Positions 1 through 8,875 of a DNA stretch of 64,000 bases are shown here, piece after piece (position 1 is the first letter of the stretch; each line of letters starts with the position of its first letter). Source of the stretch: Salibacterium lacus (GTDB lineage Bacteria; Bacillota; Bacilli; Bacillales; Marinococcaceae). The notes below the pieces were generated by a model. The model did no database searches. It saw only the letters and a list, made by a program, of their open reading frames with translations, and was not told where the DNA came from. The stretch spans positions 124,001 to 188,000 of the forward strand of contig NZ_JBHUML010000006.1 in the NCBI RefSeq assembly GCF_042684865.1. Direction: 5' to 3'. The translations under genes and the position numbers were made by a program.

Positions 1-220
1 AAATAATAACCTATATTACCATGACATAGTAGATATACCTCAATTATAATAAAAAAAAACAGGTTTTTGTATAAAAATCGGATATTTTTTAAAATTATAT
101 TACATTCGATATTTAATATGTAACATAATCGTAAAATACTTAGGAGAAAAATCACTGTATATATCCCTTTGTTTCAGGGCCTGCATTCAAAATGTATGGG
201 GCATAAAGAGAGGAGGACTT
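1..220. other. AT-rich leader region
   Basis: The first 180 bases are strikingly AT-rich, with runs of A and T, unlike the rest of the window. The composition changes close to the DUF1722 gene. I see no open frame here. An AGGAGG ribosome site at 211-216 belongs to the next gene. Promoter-like AT-rich hexamers are too many to choose one. Confidence 0.5.
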
Positions 221-724
221 TTGTTGGAACTTGTTGAAAATCTCCGCATCGCGCGGAGCAGTGCCGAAAAAATCTGGGCAACCGCTAAATACGATGTCAT
301 GGGCAGAGGGTATCAGCATTACAAATCATTATCCAAGCAGGCAGGAAGGCTTCACAATTTGTACGCTGTGCATCATTTTTTCCAAAGTCTCCGCGTTATT
401 TCCGGCAGGCCATATGACCGCCGCGGCTGCATTAATACATTCGAGCATATGTGGGGATATGTAAAAAAAGACGCGGATCCGGAAGAAAAAGAAACATTTC
501 AACATGATCTGAGCGAAGCGGCCAAGCTTCCGTATGATCACTTTTATGAATGGCGTGGGGGGATGGAACAGACCCGCCTCCTCCTTTGCTGCCTGGCGAG
601 GAAATATCAAAAAGACTATCTGCTGCAGAGCATCATCCTATTTCCAGACACAAATTATCATATCCTCGAGAACCGAAAAGGAACTTTCATGTTATCCGGC
701 GACAGGCTGTGGAAAGTGGATTAA
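221..724 (+). CDS. DUF1722 (YbgA-like) protein
   Basis: The 167-residue product matches the general pattern of the DUF1722/YbgA family: an N-terminal W..KYDVM segment, the central block NTFEHMWGYVKK followed by EEKETF, and a C-terminal Y..DYLLQS..LFPD block. Function is unknown; in other bacteria the domain is found alone or fused to a DUF523 domain. The start is TTG at 221, supported by AGGAGG at 211-216 with normal spacing. The gene stands alone, converging on the ATP synthase operon, with a long repeat array between them. No signal peptide or membrane segment is visible. I am fairly sure of the family and cannot say what the protein does. Confidence 0.75.
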   Translation: MLELVENLRIARSSAEKIWATAKYDVMGRGYQHYKSLSKQAGRLHNLYAVHHFFQSLRVISGRPYDRRGCINTFEHMWGYVKKDADPEEKETFQHDLSEAAKLPYDHFYEWRGGMEQTRLLLCCLARKYQKDYLLQSIILFPDTNYHILENRKGTFMLSGDRLWKVD

Positions 725-749
725 CCGAAAGCGTTGTTTGGCAGGGGCG

Positions 750-1271
750 TTCTCGATCGATCCGGCAGGGGACTGCTTCGAGGCTGCCCGGTTCTCGATC
801 GATTCGGCCGATTTCTTGATCAATTCTTTCGTTTCTCGATTGATTTTCCCCACTTCCGCTCTTTTCTCGATTGATTCTCCGCATTTCTCGATCGATTCTC
901 CCGATTTCCCGATTGATTCCCGGACATTCGGCTTCAGCGCGGCCATGCCACCGACCCCCGCACGGGACTGCTTCGTTCCTGCACCGTTCTCGATCGATTC
1001 TGCTGGTTTCTTGATCAATTCTTTCGTTTCTCGATTGATTTTCCCCACTTCCGCTCTTTTCTCGATTGATTCTCCCGATTTCCCGATCGATTCCCGGACA
1101 TTCGGCTTCAGCGCGGCCATGCCACCGACCCCCGCACGGGACTGCTTCGATCCTGCACCGTTCTCGATCGATTCGGCTGGTTTCTTGATCAATTCTTCCG
1201 TTTCTCGATTGATTTTCTCCTCTTCCGCTCTTTTCTCGATCGATTCTCCCGATTTCCCGATCGATTCTCCG
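750..1271. repeat. 21-nt tandem array (family A, copy 1)
   Basis: About 520 bp are built from a 21-nt unit with core TTTCTCGATYGATTCTCC, often centred on TCGATCGA or TCGATTGA. On top of this, a larger block of 174 bp is repeated: CGGACATTCGG begins at 921 and again at 1095, and the block with CTTCCGCTC recurs at 853, 1048 and 1222. The first interval is 195, which is one extra 21-nt unit. Because 21 is divisible by three, long open frames arise on both strands (FSIDS or SIEK/RIDRE heptads), but none has a ribosome site and they run into the atp terminator. The same family recurs at 48.7-49.0 kb. Confidence 0.85.
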
Positions 1272-1322
1272 GTTACACGCTTCGATCCAGCAGCGGGAGG
1301 TGGTCGATATGTTCTCATCCAT

Positions 1323-1371
1323 AAAAAAGGCTGTTCCACCGCAGGAAACCCTGCGCGGAACAGCCTTTTTT
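1323..1371 (-). terminator. atp operon terminator
   Basis: AAAAAGGCTGTTCC pairs with GGAACAGCCTTTTT around a GC-rich loop, directly after the atpC stop. The T run on the minus strand fits the atp operon; the A/T flanks on both sides make it potentially bidirectional. Confidence 0.9.
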
Positions 1372-1372
1372 A

Positions 1373-1774
1373 TTAATCACCGGCTACCTCGATCCGGGTA
1401 ACGGCGCGTTTCAATGCGAGACGAGCCCGCTGATAATCGATTTCTTCCTGTTTGGCACGCTCGATACGATCCTCAGCCCGTTCTTTTGCTCTCCGGGCAC
1501 GTTCGACATCGATCTGGGACGGTGTCTCGGCCGATTCAGCGAGAATCGTAACACTGTCGGGACGAACCTCAACAAAGCCTCCGTTGACCGCAACAAGTTG
1601 AATTCTTGATTCATATTTGAGGCGGACAGCGCCTACCGAAAGCGGTGCTACCAACGGAATGTGTCCGGGCAGAATACCAAGTTCCCCATTTTGGGAACGG
1701 GCGCTGACCATTTCCACATCCCCTTCATAAACCGCGCCATCAGGAGTGACAACATTGACATTGATCGTCGACAT
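1373..1774 (-). CDS. atpC: ATP synthase epsilon subunit
   Basis: 133 residues, the usual length for bacterial epsilon. The N-terminal beta-barrel (INVNVVTPDGAVYEGDVE, then GELGILPGHIPLVAPL) is followed by the two-helix C-terminal domain, rich in Arg, Lys and Glu (residues about 90-133). The subunit belongs to the central stalk of F1 and its C-terminal helices inhibit ATP hydrolysis in Bacillus relatives. It is the last gene of the atp operon, 27 bp after atpD, and is followed at once by a strong terminator. Start at ATG with a GGAGGAGG-type site just upstream. Confidence 0.97.
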   Translation of the reverse strand: MSTINVNVVTPDGAVYEGDVEMVSARSQNGELGILPGHIPLVAPLSVGAVRLKYESRIQLVAVNGGFVEVRPDSVTILAESAETPSQIDVERARRAKERAEDRIERAKQEEIDYQRARLALKRAVTRIEVAGD

Positions 1775-1801
1775 GATTCCTCCTCCTTACCGCAGTCCCG
1801 C

Positions 1802-3214
1802 TTAGGACATGGCCTTCGCTTTTTCGGTGACATCTTCAATCGGGCCACAGAGACGGAATGCATCTTCCGGAACATCATCGTGTTTACCGTCAAGAATCTC
1901 ACGGAATCCGCTGATCGTGTCTTTCACCGGTACATACGATCCCGGCTGTCCGGTGAACTGCTCGGCAACGTGGAAGTTCTGGGAGAGGAAGAACTGAATC
2001 CGGCGTGCGCGGTGCACGACCATCTTGTCTTCTTCGGACAGTTCGTCCATTCCGAGAATGGCAATAATGTCCTGAAGTTCCCGGTATTTCTGCAGCGTCT
2101 GCTGTACTTCCTGGGCCACTTCGTAATGCTCCTCGCCGACATACTCCGGCGCAAGCGCACGGGACGTAGAGTCCAGCGGATCCACTGCAGGGTAGATACC
2201 CATTTCCGTCAGACGGCGCTCCAGGTTGGTTGTGGCATCAAGGTGCGCGAACGTCGTTGCAGGGGCCGGGTCGGTATAGTCGTCGGCCGGTACATAAATT
2301 GCCTGAATCGATGTAACCGAGCCTTTCTTCGTGGATGTAATCCGTTCCTGCAGCTGCCCCATCTCCGTGGCAAGCGTCGGCTGATAACCAACAGCGGAAG
2401 GCATCCGGCCGAGAAGAGCGGAAACTTCCGAACCTGCCTGGGTGAAACGGTAAATGTTATCAATAAACAGCAGCACGTCCTGACCGTCCACATCACGGAA
2501 ATGTTCCGCAAGGGTAAGGCCGGTTAATGCGACACGCATACGTGCTCCAGGCGGCTCGTTCATCTGACCGAACACCATGGTGGCCTTATTGATAACGCCG
2601 GACTCCTGCATTTCAAAGTAGAGGTCGTTCCCTTCACGGGTACGTTCTCCGACTCCCGCAAATACAGAAATACCACCATGCTCTTGTGCAATATTGTTGA
2701 TTAATTCCTGAATCAATACGGTTTTTCCGACACCGGCGCCGCCGAACAGACCGATCTTACCGCCTTTTACATAAGGAGCAAGAAGGTCGACGACTTTAAT
2801 ACCTGTCTCAAGAATTTCCGTTTCGGTTGAAAGTTCATCAAAGGCCGGAGCTTCGCGGTGGATAGGATCCTGCTTCACTTCCGGACCGATAGGCTCCCGC
2901 TGGTCAATGGTCTCTCCAAGAACGTTAAATACACGTCCAAGGACTTCTTCTCCAACCGGAACGGTAATCGGGCCGCCTTCATTAATAACTTCCGCTCCCC
3001 GGATTAATCCGTCCGTCGAGCCCATGGCGACCGTACGAACCGTGTCATTTCCCAGATGCAGCGCTACTTCCAGGGCCACTTCAACATCCTTGATGTTGTC
3101 AGCGTACCCTTTCTGGGAAACCGTGAGCGCGTGGTTCAATTCCGGCAGTTCCCCGCTTGGAAACGAAACGTCAACTACCGGACCCATAACCTGGGTGACG
3201 CGTCCATTGCTCAT
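1802..3214 (-). CDS. atpD: ATP synthase beta subunit
   Basis: Catalytic subunit of F1 (470 residues from MSNGRVTQ). The Walker A motif GGAGVGKT, the GERTREGNDL segment and the ATTFAHLDATT region are all present. One local difference is IDNIYRF where most bacterial beta subunits have IDNIFRF. The open frame extends 11 codons upstream, but the ATG at 3214 has GGAGGG at the correct distance and matches family starts. Lies between atpG and atpC in the operon. Confidence 0.98.
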   Translation of the reverse strand: MSNGRVTQVMGPVVDVSFPSGELPELNHALTVSQKGYADNIKDVEVALEVALHLGNDTVRTVAMGSTDGLIRGAEVINEGGPITVPVGEEVLGRVFNVLGETIDQREPIGPEVKQDPIHREAPAFDELSTETEILETGIKVVDLLAPYVKGGKIGLFGGAGVGKTVLIQELINNIAQEHGGISVFAGVGERTREGNDLYFEMQESGVINKATMVFGQMNEPPGARMRVALTGLTLAEHFRDVDGQDVLLFIDNIYRFTQAGSEVSALLGRMPSAVGYQPTLATEMGQLQERITSTKKGSVTSIQAIYVPADDYTDPAPATTFAHLDATTNLERRLTEMGIYPAVDPLDSTSRALAPEYVGEEHYEVAQEVQQTLQKYRELQDIIAILGMDELSEEDKMVVHRARRIQFFLSQNFHVAEQFTGQPGSYVPVKDTISGFREILDGKHDDVPEDAFRLCGPIEDVTEKAKAMS

Positions 3215-3253
3215 ATTTTTCCCTCCTAAACTGTGTCTAAAAGCCACATTAAC

Positions 3254-4114
3254 TTATTCCAGAGCAGCAGCTCCGCCGACAATTTCACTGATTTCCTGCG
3301 TTACGGCAGCCTGTCTTGCCCGGTTGTAGGACAATGTCAGATCGTCAATAATGTCGTCGGCGTTATCGCTTGCCGCACTCATCGCTGTCATTCTTGCGCC
3401 GAATTCACTCGCTTTAGCATCAAGCAGCGCTCCGAAAATCAAGCTTTCTGCATACTGCGGGAGAAGCTGTTCAAGGATAGCTTCTTCGGATGGCTCATAT
3501 TCATAACTTTGAACTGTTTCTGTCCCTTCGCCTATATCTGTCAGTGGAAGCAGTTTTGTTTCATTCACTTCCTGCTGAATGGCGCTGATGAAATGGTTGT
3601 ACCAAATGTACAGCTCATCGATTTCTTCTTCTCCGAACATGTTCACAGCAAGCCGTGTAATGTTTTTGATGTCATGAAAATCAGGCTGATCCGGGAGACC
3701 GGTTATTTCATCCATAACGGGGATTCCACGTCTTTGCAGCAGATCTCTCCCGATTTTACCCAGCACAATCACGCCGTATTCGCTGCTTGAATGGTGACGT
3801 TTTTCAATCTGATCCAAAAAGGAACGCAGGAGATTGGCATTATATCCGCCGGCAAGCCCCTGGTCGGAAAAAATCATGATATACGCTGTTTTTTTCACCG
3901 GACGTTCTTCAAGCATCGGGTGGGTAGCGCCGGAGTTCCCGGAGGCTATACCTCCCACCACTTCCCGGATCTTTCTCGTATATGGTTCGTAAGCCTGTGC
4001 ATTTGCCTGGGCCCGGTTTAACTTCGAGGCAGATACCATTTCCATTGCTTTGGTTATCTGTTTCGTTTTCTTGGTTGAGCCGATACGGTTTTTAATCTCA
4101 CGTAAAGAGGCCAC
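3254..4114 (-). CDS. atpG: ATP synthase gamma subunit
   Basis: 286 residues, the usual size. The N-terminal helix MASLREIKNRIGSTKKTKQITKAM and the C-terminal helix with MTAMSAASDNADDII and LTLSYNRARQAAVTQEI form the rotating coiled coil of F1. Located between atpA and atpD as in all Bacillus atp operons. The short gaps on each side (55 and 39 bp) suggest no internal promoter. Certain assignment. Confidence 0.98.
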   Translation of the reverse strand: MASLREIKNRIGSTKKTKQITKAMEMVSASKLNRAQANAQAYEPYTRKIREVVGGIASGNSGATHPMLEERPVKKTAYIMIFSDQGLAGGYNANLLRSFLDQIEKRHHSSSEYGVIVLGKIGRDLLQRRGIPVMDEITGLPDQPDFHDIKNITRLAVNMFGEEEIDELYIWYNHFISAIQQEVNETKLLPLTDIGEGTETVQSYEYEPSEEAILEQLLPQYAESLIFGALLDAKASEFGARMTAMSAASDNADDIIDDLTLSYNRARQAAVTQEISEIVGGAAALE

Positions 4115-4169
4115 TTGAATTCACCACCTTTTTTTCACACCGGTTGTGCATGCTTTTCGGTGCCTGGGC

Positions 4170-5678
4170 TTATTTGGAAACGCTGAAAGTCTTCTTGAAA
4201 CCGCCGATGGCATTATTAAAGTCTTCCGATTCCGGAAGCTTTCCAGTTTCACGGATAGAATTCAGCAGTTCTTTATGATTGGAATCCAGATAGGCGAGAA
4301 GTTCAGCCTCAAACCGCTTGATATCCCCAACTGGAATGTCATCCATAAATCCGCTTGTCAGCGCGTAAAGAACCGATACCTGTTTTTCAACCGCCATCGG
4401 CTGGTGAAGGTCCTGTTTCAGGAGTTCAACCGTACGCTCCCCGCGTGACAGTTTCGCCTTCGTCGCTTCATCAAGGTCTGAGCCGAACTGTGCAAACGCC
4501 TCAAGCTCACGGAACGATGCCAGGTCAAGGCGCAGTGTACCTGCCACTTTCTTCATCGCTTTAATCTGCGCGGAACCACCGACACGGGAAACGGAAATAC
4601 CCGGGTTTACGGCAGGACGCACACCGGAGTGGAACAGGTTCGACTGCAGAAAGATCTGTCCGTCTGTAATCGAGATAACGTTCGTCGGAATGTAGGCACC
4701 GACGTCACCGGCCTGCGTTTCAATAAACGGCAGAGCGGTCAGGGAACCGGCTCCCATGTCATCACTTAGTTTCGCGGCACGTTCGAGCAGGCGGGAATGC
4801 AGGTAGAACACATCGCCCGGATAAGCTTCACGTCCCGGTGGACGGCGGAGCAGCAGCGAGAGTTCACGATACGCAGCTGCCTGTTTGGTCAGGTCGTCAT
4901 ACACGACAAGCACGTGCTTGCTGTTATACATGAATTCTTCACCCATGGTTACACCGGCATACGGAGCCAGATACAGAAGCGGTGCCGGATCGGCTGCGCC
5001 TGCATTCACAACAATCGTATAATCAAGGGCACCTTTCTGACGGAAGGTTTCCACGGTTCCTGCAACGGTTGATTCTTTCTGACCAATCGCTACGTAAATA
5101 CAGATGATGTCTTCATCTTTCTGGTTCAAAATGGTGTCCACTGCAATGGATGTCTTACCAATCTGACGGTCTCCGACCACAAGCTCACGCTGACCGCGGC
5201 CGATTGGAATCATGGAATCAATGGCTTTAATACCGGTCTGAAGCGGTTCATGAACAGATTTACGATCCATGACACCCGGTGCTGCGCCCTCAATTGGACG
5301 TGATTTACCGGCTTCGTGCGGCCCCTGTCCGTCAATGGGCTGACCGAGCGGATTGACGACGCGCCCAATCAGTTCTTCCCCAACAGGTACTTCCATGATC
5401 CGGCCTGTCCGCTTGACTTCATCGCCTTCGCGGATTCCGGAATCCGATCCCATAATAATGATACCAACGTTGTTTTCTTCCAGGTTCTGAGCCATTCCCA
5501 TTACGCCGTTGGCAAACTCGAGCAGTTCTCCGGCCATGACGTTCTCCAGACCGTGAGCACGTGCAATACCGTCACCTACCTGGATGACAGTTCCCATTTC
5601 ATTCGCTTGAACATCAGACTGAAAATTTTCAATCTGCTGTTTCAGAAGAGAGCTAATTTCGTCCGATTTAATGCTCAT
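4170..5678 (-). CDS. atpA: ATP synthase alpha subunit
   Basis: 502 residues, the normal length. Nucleotide-binding motif GDRQIGKTS lies near residue 170, with the downstream VYDDLTKQAAAYRELSLLLRR block and the arginine-finger region SRVGG. It forms the alternating hexamer with beta and carries non-catalytic nucleotide sites. atpH lies 22 bp upstream. Start MSIKSDEISSLLKQQIENF is the standard N-terminus that binds delta. Confidence 0.98.
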   Translation of the reverse strand: MSIKSDEISSLLKQQIENFQSDVQANEMGTVIQVGDGIARAHGLENVMAGELLEFANGVMGMAQNLEENNVGIIIMGSDSGIREGDEVKRTGRIMEVPVGEELIGRVVNPLGQPIDGQGPHEAGKSRPIEGAAPGVMDRKSVHEPLQTGIKAIDSMIPIGRGQRELVVGDRQIGKTSIAVDTILNQKDEDIICIYVAIGQKESTVAGTVETFRQKGALDYTIVVNAGAADPAPLLYLAPYAGVTMGEEFMYNSKHVLVVYDDLTKQAAAYRELSLLLRRPPGREAYPGDVFYLHSRLLERAAKLSDDMGAGSLTALPFIETQAGDVGAYIPTNVISITDGQIFLQSNLFHSGVRPAVNPGISVSRVGGSAQIKAMKKVAGTLRLDLASFRELEAFAQFGSDLDEATKAKLSRGERTVELLKQDLHQPMAVEKQVSVLYALTSGFMDDIPVGDIKRFEAELLAYLDSNHKELLNSIRETGKLPESEDFNNAIGGFKKTFSVSK

Positions 5679-5700
5679 TAACGTTCACCCCTATCCTCTA

Positions 5701-6240
5701 TCATTTTCCGGAGACCAGCCTGCGCTGCATTCTGTTCAGCTGACCTTTTATGCTGCCGTCAAAAACCAGATTCCCAAGATCAACTTTCAGTCCGCCGATC
5801 AGCTCAGAATCAATTTCATTCCTGATATAGAGGGTGTTTTTTCCGGTTTTTTCAGCAAAAGTTTCCGAAATCATGGTGCGTTCCTCATCAGAAAGCGGCT
5901 TAACAGTCGTAACGAGCGCATGTCCCACTTTCCATTCTTCATCTACAAGATACTGAAACCGCTCGATCATGTACACGACAGAGTCGATCCGGTTTTTTTC
6001 CAGCATTAAAAGCAGCGTCCGCTGCACCATATCGCTCATGCCGGAGAAGCCGTTTTTCAGCAGTGTTTCCTTCTGTTCTTTGGGAACTTTCGGATGTTCA
6101 AGAATTTCAGGAAGTCCACTGTTTTCAGCAAACACTTCTTGTACCGTGTCGAGCTCCGAACGAATTTGCTCCAGCATGCTTTTTTCTTTTGAAAGTTCAA
6201 ACAGGGCCTGGGCATACCGGTTGGCTGCTGCTCTTGTCAT
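5701..6240 (-). CDS. atpH: ATP synthase delta subunit
   Basis: 179 residues with the delta/OSCP layout: an N-terminal helical domain starting AAANRYAQALFELSKE and a C-terminal segment with the conserved G.L.V..GN.VFDGSIKGQLNRM. It joins the peripheral stalk to the top of F1. The start ATG overlaps the atpF stop by 4 bp, so the two are translationally coupled. Confidence 0.96.
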   Translation of the reverse strand: MTRAAANRYAQALFELSKEKSMLEQIRSELDTVQEVFAENSGLPEILEHPKVPKEQKETLLKNGFSGMSDMVQRTLLLMLEKNRIDSVVYMIERFQYLVDEEWKVGHALVTTVKPLSDEERTMISETFAEKTGKNTLYIRNEIDSELIGGLKVDLGNLVFDGSIKGQLNRMQRRLVSGK

Positions 6241-6728
6241 AGCCGTCCGCCTGCCTCTTTGACGTAATCTTCAATGAGCTGTTCCTGTTCTTTTTCATCC
6301 AGCTCTTTTTCGATAATTTTGGAGGCAATCATCACAGACAGGGAGCCGACTTCTTCACGCAGTTCGGCGATTGCCTGTTCTTTTTCCCGTGCGATGTCGG
6401 CCTGGGCACTTTCTTTCAGGCGCTGGGCTTCTGCGCGGGACTGATTGATGATATCTTCTCCCTGCTTTTCACTTGTCTTTTTCGCGTTTTCGATGATGGA
6501 GTGTGCCTCTTCTTTGGCACGTTCCACTTCCAGGCGCTGTTCTTCCACATATTTTTCCGCATCTTTGCGGTGTTTTTCGGCATTTTCGATTTCAGAAGAA
6601 ATATGTTCTTCACGCTCTTTCATCACGTTCATGATTGGTCCCCACGCATATTTGCGGAGGAGAACCAGAAGGATAATGAACGTAACAATCGAGAAAAGCA
6701 CGTCTCCCCAAGTAATTACTTCCGGCAC
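6237..6728 (-). CDS. atpF: ATP synthase b subunit
   Basis: Peripheral stalk subunit. One N-terminal membrane segment (about residues 8-27) is followed by a long charged helix rich in Glu, Lys and Arg. The open frame continues 10 codons upstream to an ATG, but AAAGGAGTG precedes the GTG at 6728 by a normal distance, giving 163 residues. I prefer the GTG start. The 3' end overlaps atpH. Confidence 0.93.
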   Translation of the reverse strand: MPEVITWGDVLFSIVTFIILLVLLRKYAWGPIMNVMKEREEHISSEIENAEKHRKDAEKYVEEQRLEVERAKEEAHSIIENAKKTSEKQGEDIINQSRAEAQRLKESAQADIAREKEQAIAELREEVGSLSVMIASKIIEKELDEKEQEQLIEDYVKEAGGRL

Positions 6729-6822
6729 GGAATTCACTCCTTTCGGTGATTGATACAAAAGGAATGGCGAAGTGTCGCCTGATGGACTCCGCCATTAATC
6801 TCAGCGGTGTATGTACCCGCTG

Positions 6823-7029
6823 CTACATAACGATGAACGCGATAACGATTGCGATGATCGGCAGGGCCTCAACAAGCGCGATACCCGTGAACATAATCGT
6901 CTGTAGTGTGCCGCGGAGTTCCGGCTGGCGGGCAACCCCTTCGAGTGTCGATTTCACGATAAGTCCGTTACCAATACCTGCCCCGATTGCTGCCAGTCCT
7001 GCTGCGATAGCTGCTGCTAATGCTCCCAT
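6823..7029 (-). CDS. atpE: ATP synthase c subunit
   Basis: 68-residue hairpin protein forming the rotor ring. Helix 1 carries GAGIGNG (residues 16-22) and helix 2 carries the proton-binding Glu54 in ALVEALP, with Pro57. The motifs reported for the c subunit of alkaliphilic Bacillus pseudofirmus (AxAxAxA in helix 1 and Pro51 in PxxExxP) are absent: helix 1 is of the glycine type and residue 51 is Ala. So this c subunit looks like that of neutralophiles, in contrast to the a subunit in the same operon. Confidence 0.97.
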   Translation of the reverse strand: MGALAAAIAAGLAAIGAGIGNGLIVKSTLEGVARQPELRGTLQTIMFTGIALVEALPIIAIVIAFIVM

Positions 7030-7099
7030 TTGAATGTCCTCCTTAAATATAATGAATGATTGATTGTTTCTACATTTCTAAAAAAACATGGTGAATCGT

Positions 7100-7828
7100 T
7101 TAATGCTCGTCAAGCACCTTGTGTGACAGATAAACCATTGTCAGCATCAGGAAAATGAAGGCCTGAATGGCTCCGATAAATATACTGAACGCCTGCCACG
7201 CAATCATCGGAATACCTGCTCCCATGGCACTGAGAATACCGGCGCCCCCGATACCTGTTAAGAGTGTCAGAAGGATTTCCTTTGCGTACAGGTTACCAAA
7301 CAGACGCATTCCAAGCGTCAGCGTGTTGGCAAATTCTTCAATGATGTTAAGCGGTAAAAGAAAAGGCACCGGGCGCAGATAATCTTTCCCGTACTCTTTT
7401 AGACCTTTCATCTTTACGCCGTAAAAATGTGTGAGAAAAATGACCATGACTGCAAATGTCATCGTAATCACCGGGTCTGCTGTCGGAGATTTCCACCACA
7501 ACTCATGCGTTTCCGAGTTAACAATCATGAATGGAATACCGAGCATGTTCGACACGAAAATCAGCAGAAAGATGGTGATGCCGAGTCCGAAAAACCGTTC
7601 CCCGGTTTTCCAGTCCATCGTGCTGGAAATCGTGTTTTTGATAAAATCAATAATCCATTCGAACGCGTTCTGCATCCCGGACGGTTTCATTTTCAGATTT
7701 CTCGCACTAAAAAACCCAATACAGAACACGATCAGTGCAGCGACGGTCAGCATGATGATATTCGAGAGGTTCACGTGGAACCCCGTAATTCCAAATAAAT
7801 CATGGACGATCGGAGATTCGTGTTGCAT
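7100..7828 (-). CDS. atpB: ATP synthase a subunit
   Basis: Membrane proton-channel subunit (242 residues) with the essential arginine at residue 175 (TLGMR) and the conserved WQAFSIFIGAIQAFIF helix near the C-terminus. In the segment GNLYAKEILL the residue after Ala is Lys183, where B. subtilis has Gly. This aligns with the alkaliphile-specific lysine (Lys180 in B. pseudofirmus), which is implicated in proton uptake at high pH. Starts at ATG 7828 after a GGGGGGAAAG-type site. Confidence 0.97.
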   Translation of the reverse strand: MQHESPIVHDLFGITGFHVNLSNIIMLTVAALIVFCIGFFSARNLKMKPSGMQNAFEWIIDFIKNTISSTMDWKTGERFFGLGITIFLLIFVSNMLGIPFMIVNSETHELWWKSPTADPVITMTFAVMVIFLTHFYGVKMKGLKEYGKDYLRPVPFLLPLNIIEEFANTLTLGMRLFGNLYAKEILLTLLTGIGGAGILSAMGAGIPMIAWQAFSIFIGAIQAFIFLMLTMVYLSHKVLDEH

Positions 7829-7923
7829 TTCTTTCCCCCCTTACTCTTCGTAAATGGTTCTCTGATTCCCTGTTGCCGCTTCTTCGCCCTTTGTTTACGT
7901 GCATGTCAAACGTTTGATCCGGG

Positions 7924-8295
7924 TTATGCGGGCTTTTTTTTAAACAAGGAGTGAAGAAGAATGATAATGTAGGGTGTCATTATACCGGTAACAAGGCCCA
8001 TCAGATGAAAATGCCCGGGAAACTGAAGGAAAAGTACGGCTGCCAGCGCTCCTGACGCAAGCCGCGACAGCATTCCTGCAGAAAATGCCGATCTGTTCTC
8101 TTCCGCGGCTTTTCCGAGCTTTTTAACGTCCCGGTACATGCTCCAGACGTTAAAGAGACCGAGCCCCGTTCCGATCACGGCACTTAAAAAAAACACCTGG
8201 TACGGGCTCATTCCCCAGCCTATGACATACAGTGCCAGGGCATAAAACGTGAACTGAACATAACGCCTTGTCTCCTGCTGAAAAGTCTGGTTCAT
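7924..8295 (-). CDS. atpI: AtpI family protein
   Basis: 123-residue membrane protein with four predicted helices, first in TFYALALYVIGWGMS and second in VFFLSAVIGTGLGLFNVWSMY. AtpI is the variable first or second gene of atp operons and has been linked to c-ring assembly and Mg2+ handling. The position between atpZ and atpB supports the call more than sequence conservation does. The start overlaps the atpZ stop by 4 bp. Confidence 0.85.
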   Translation of the reverse strand: MNQTFQQETRRYVQFTFYALALYVIGWGMSPYQVFFLSAVIGTGLGLFNVWSMYRDVKKLGKAAEENRSAFSAGMLSRLASGALAAVLFLQFPGHFHLMGLVTGIMTPYIIILLHSLFKKKPA

Positions 8296-8531
8296 TTCCG
8301 GTCGTCTCCGTCTTTAAGATAGTACTCGAGCAGACGGATCACTCCGTATACTCCGGCGGCAAGTCCTGCCAGAAGGCCGATGATCATGATGAAAGGGTCT
8401 GTGCCCCATTTGTCATCCAGCCACCTTCCCGCGAATATGCCGATTAACAGGGGGCCGACTAAATAAGAGAGCACGGCTGATGTTAAAGCCGCGGACTGGA
8501 ACGGTTTTGGAGACTTATGCTTGTCCGCCAT
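8292..8531 (-). CDS. atpZ: AtpZ/AtpI-type small membrane protein
   Basis: 79 residues from MADKHKSPKP, with two membrane helices (AVLSYLVGPLLIGIFAGRWLDD and FIMIIGLLAGLAAGVYGVIRL), the pattern of AtpZ. AtpZ precedes atpI in alkaliphilic Bacillus operons and has been linked to Mg2+ transport. A longer frame starts at 8714, but GGAGGG lies 5 bp before the ATG at 8531 and the extra N-terminus has no AtpZ character. First gene of the operon, with a leader of about 170 nt. Confidence 0.85.
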   Translation of the reverse strand: MADKHKSPKPFQSAALTSAVLSYLVGPLLIGIFAGRWLDDKWGTDPFIMIIGLLAGLAAGVYGVIRLLEYYLKDGDDRK

Positions 8532-8705
8532 ATGACCCTCCATTCGCGGTGGTTCAAAGCTGCGCCGAAAAAAGGGACGGCGCTTCGGGATGTGGACAGC
8601 CGGATCTTTCTGACAATTTAACAGAAGTCGATTCCGGCCTTTGTCTTTCTCCATCATCGTGCAACCGTCACCGAAATATGTAAACCCTCTCACATACCCT
8701 CTGTC

Positions 8706-8734
8706 ATCGTACAATAGAGGTCCCTGTCTGTCAA
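8706..8734 (-). promoter_or_regulatory. Sigma-A promoter of the atp operon
   Basis: On the minus strand TTGACA (8729-8734) and TACGAT (8706-8711) are separated by exactly 17 bp, pointing into atpZ. This is the only strong promoter upstream of the operon. Confidence 0.85.
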
Positions 8735-8819
8735 TCCTTCACCAGGAAAAAATCCTTGTCACATCAGGGATTATCGTCATTTACTATGTGTCGATTAAGT
8801 GACAATTACAAGCCGGCTC

Positions 8820-8857
8820 AAAAATACTGCCGGAGGATCTTTGAATCCTTCCGGCAG
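8820..8857 (-). terminator. Terminator after the subtilase gene
   Basis: CTGCCGGA(A)GGAT and ATCC(T)CCGGCAG form a stem on the minus strand followed by TATTTTT, 19 bp after the stop of the protease gene. Confidence 0.85.
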
Positions 8858-8875
8858 CGCTTCCATATTATACTC

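Noticed and set aside
534..1376. 280-residue plus-strand frame and two frames above 200 residues on the minus strand
   Set aside because: All arise from the 21-nt repeat, which is divisible by three. None has a ribosome site, they run through the atp terminator or into the DUF1722 gene, and their composition is pure heptad repeat.
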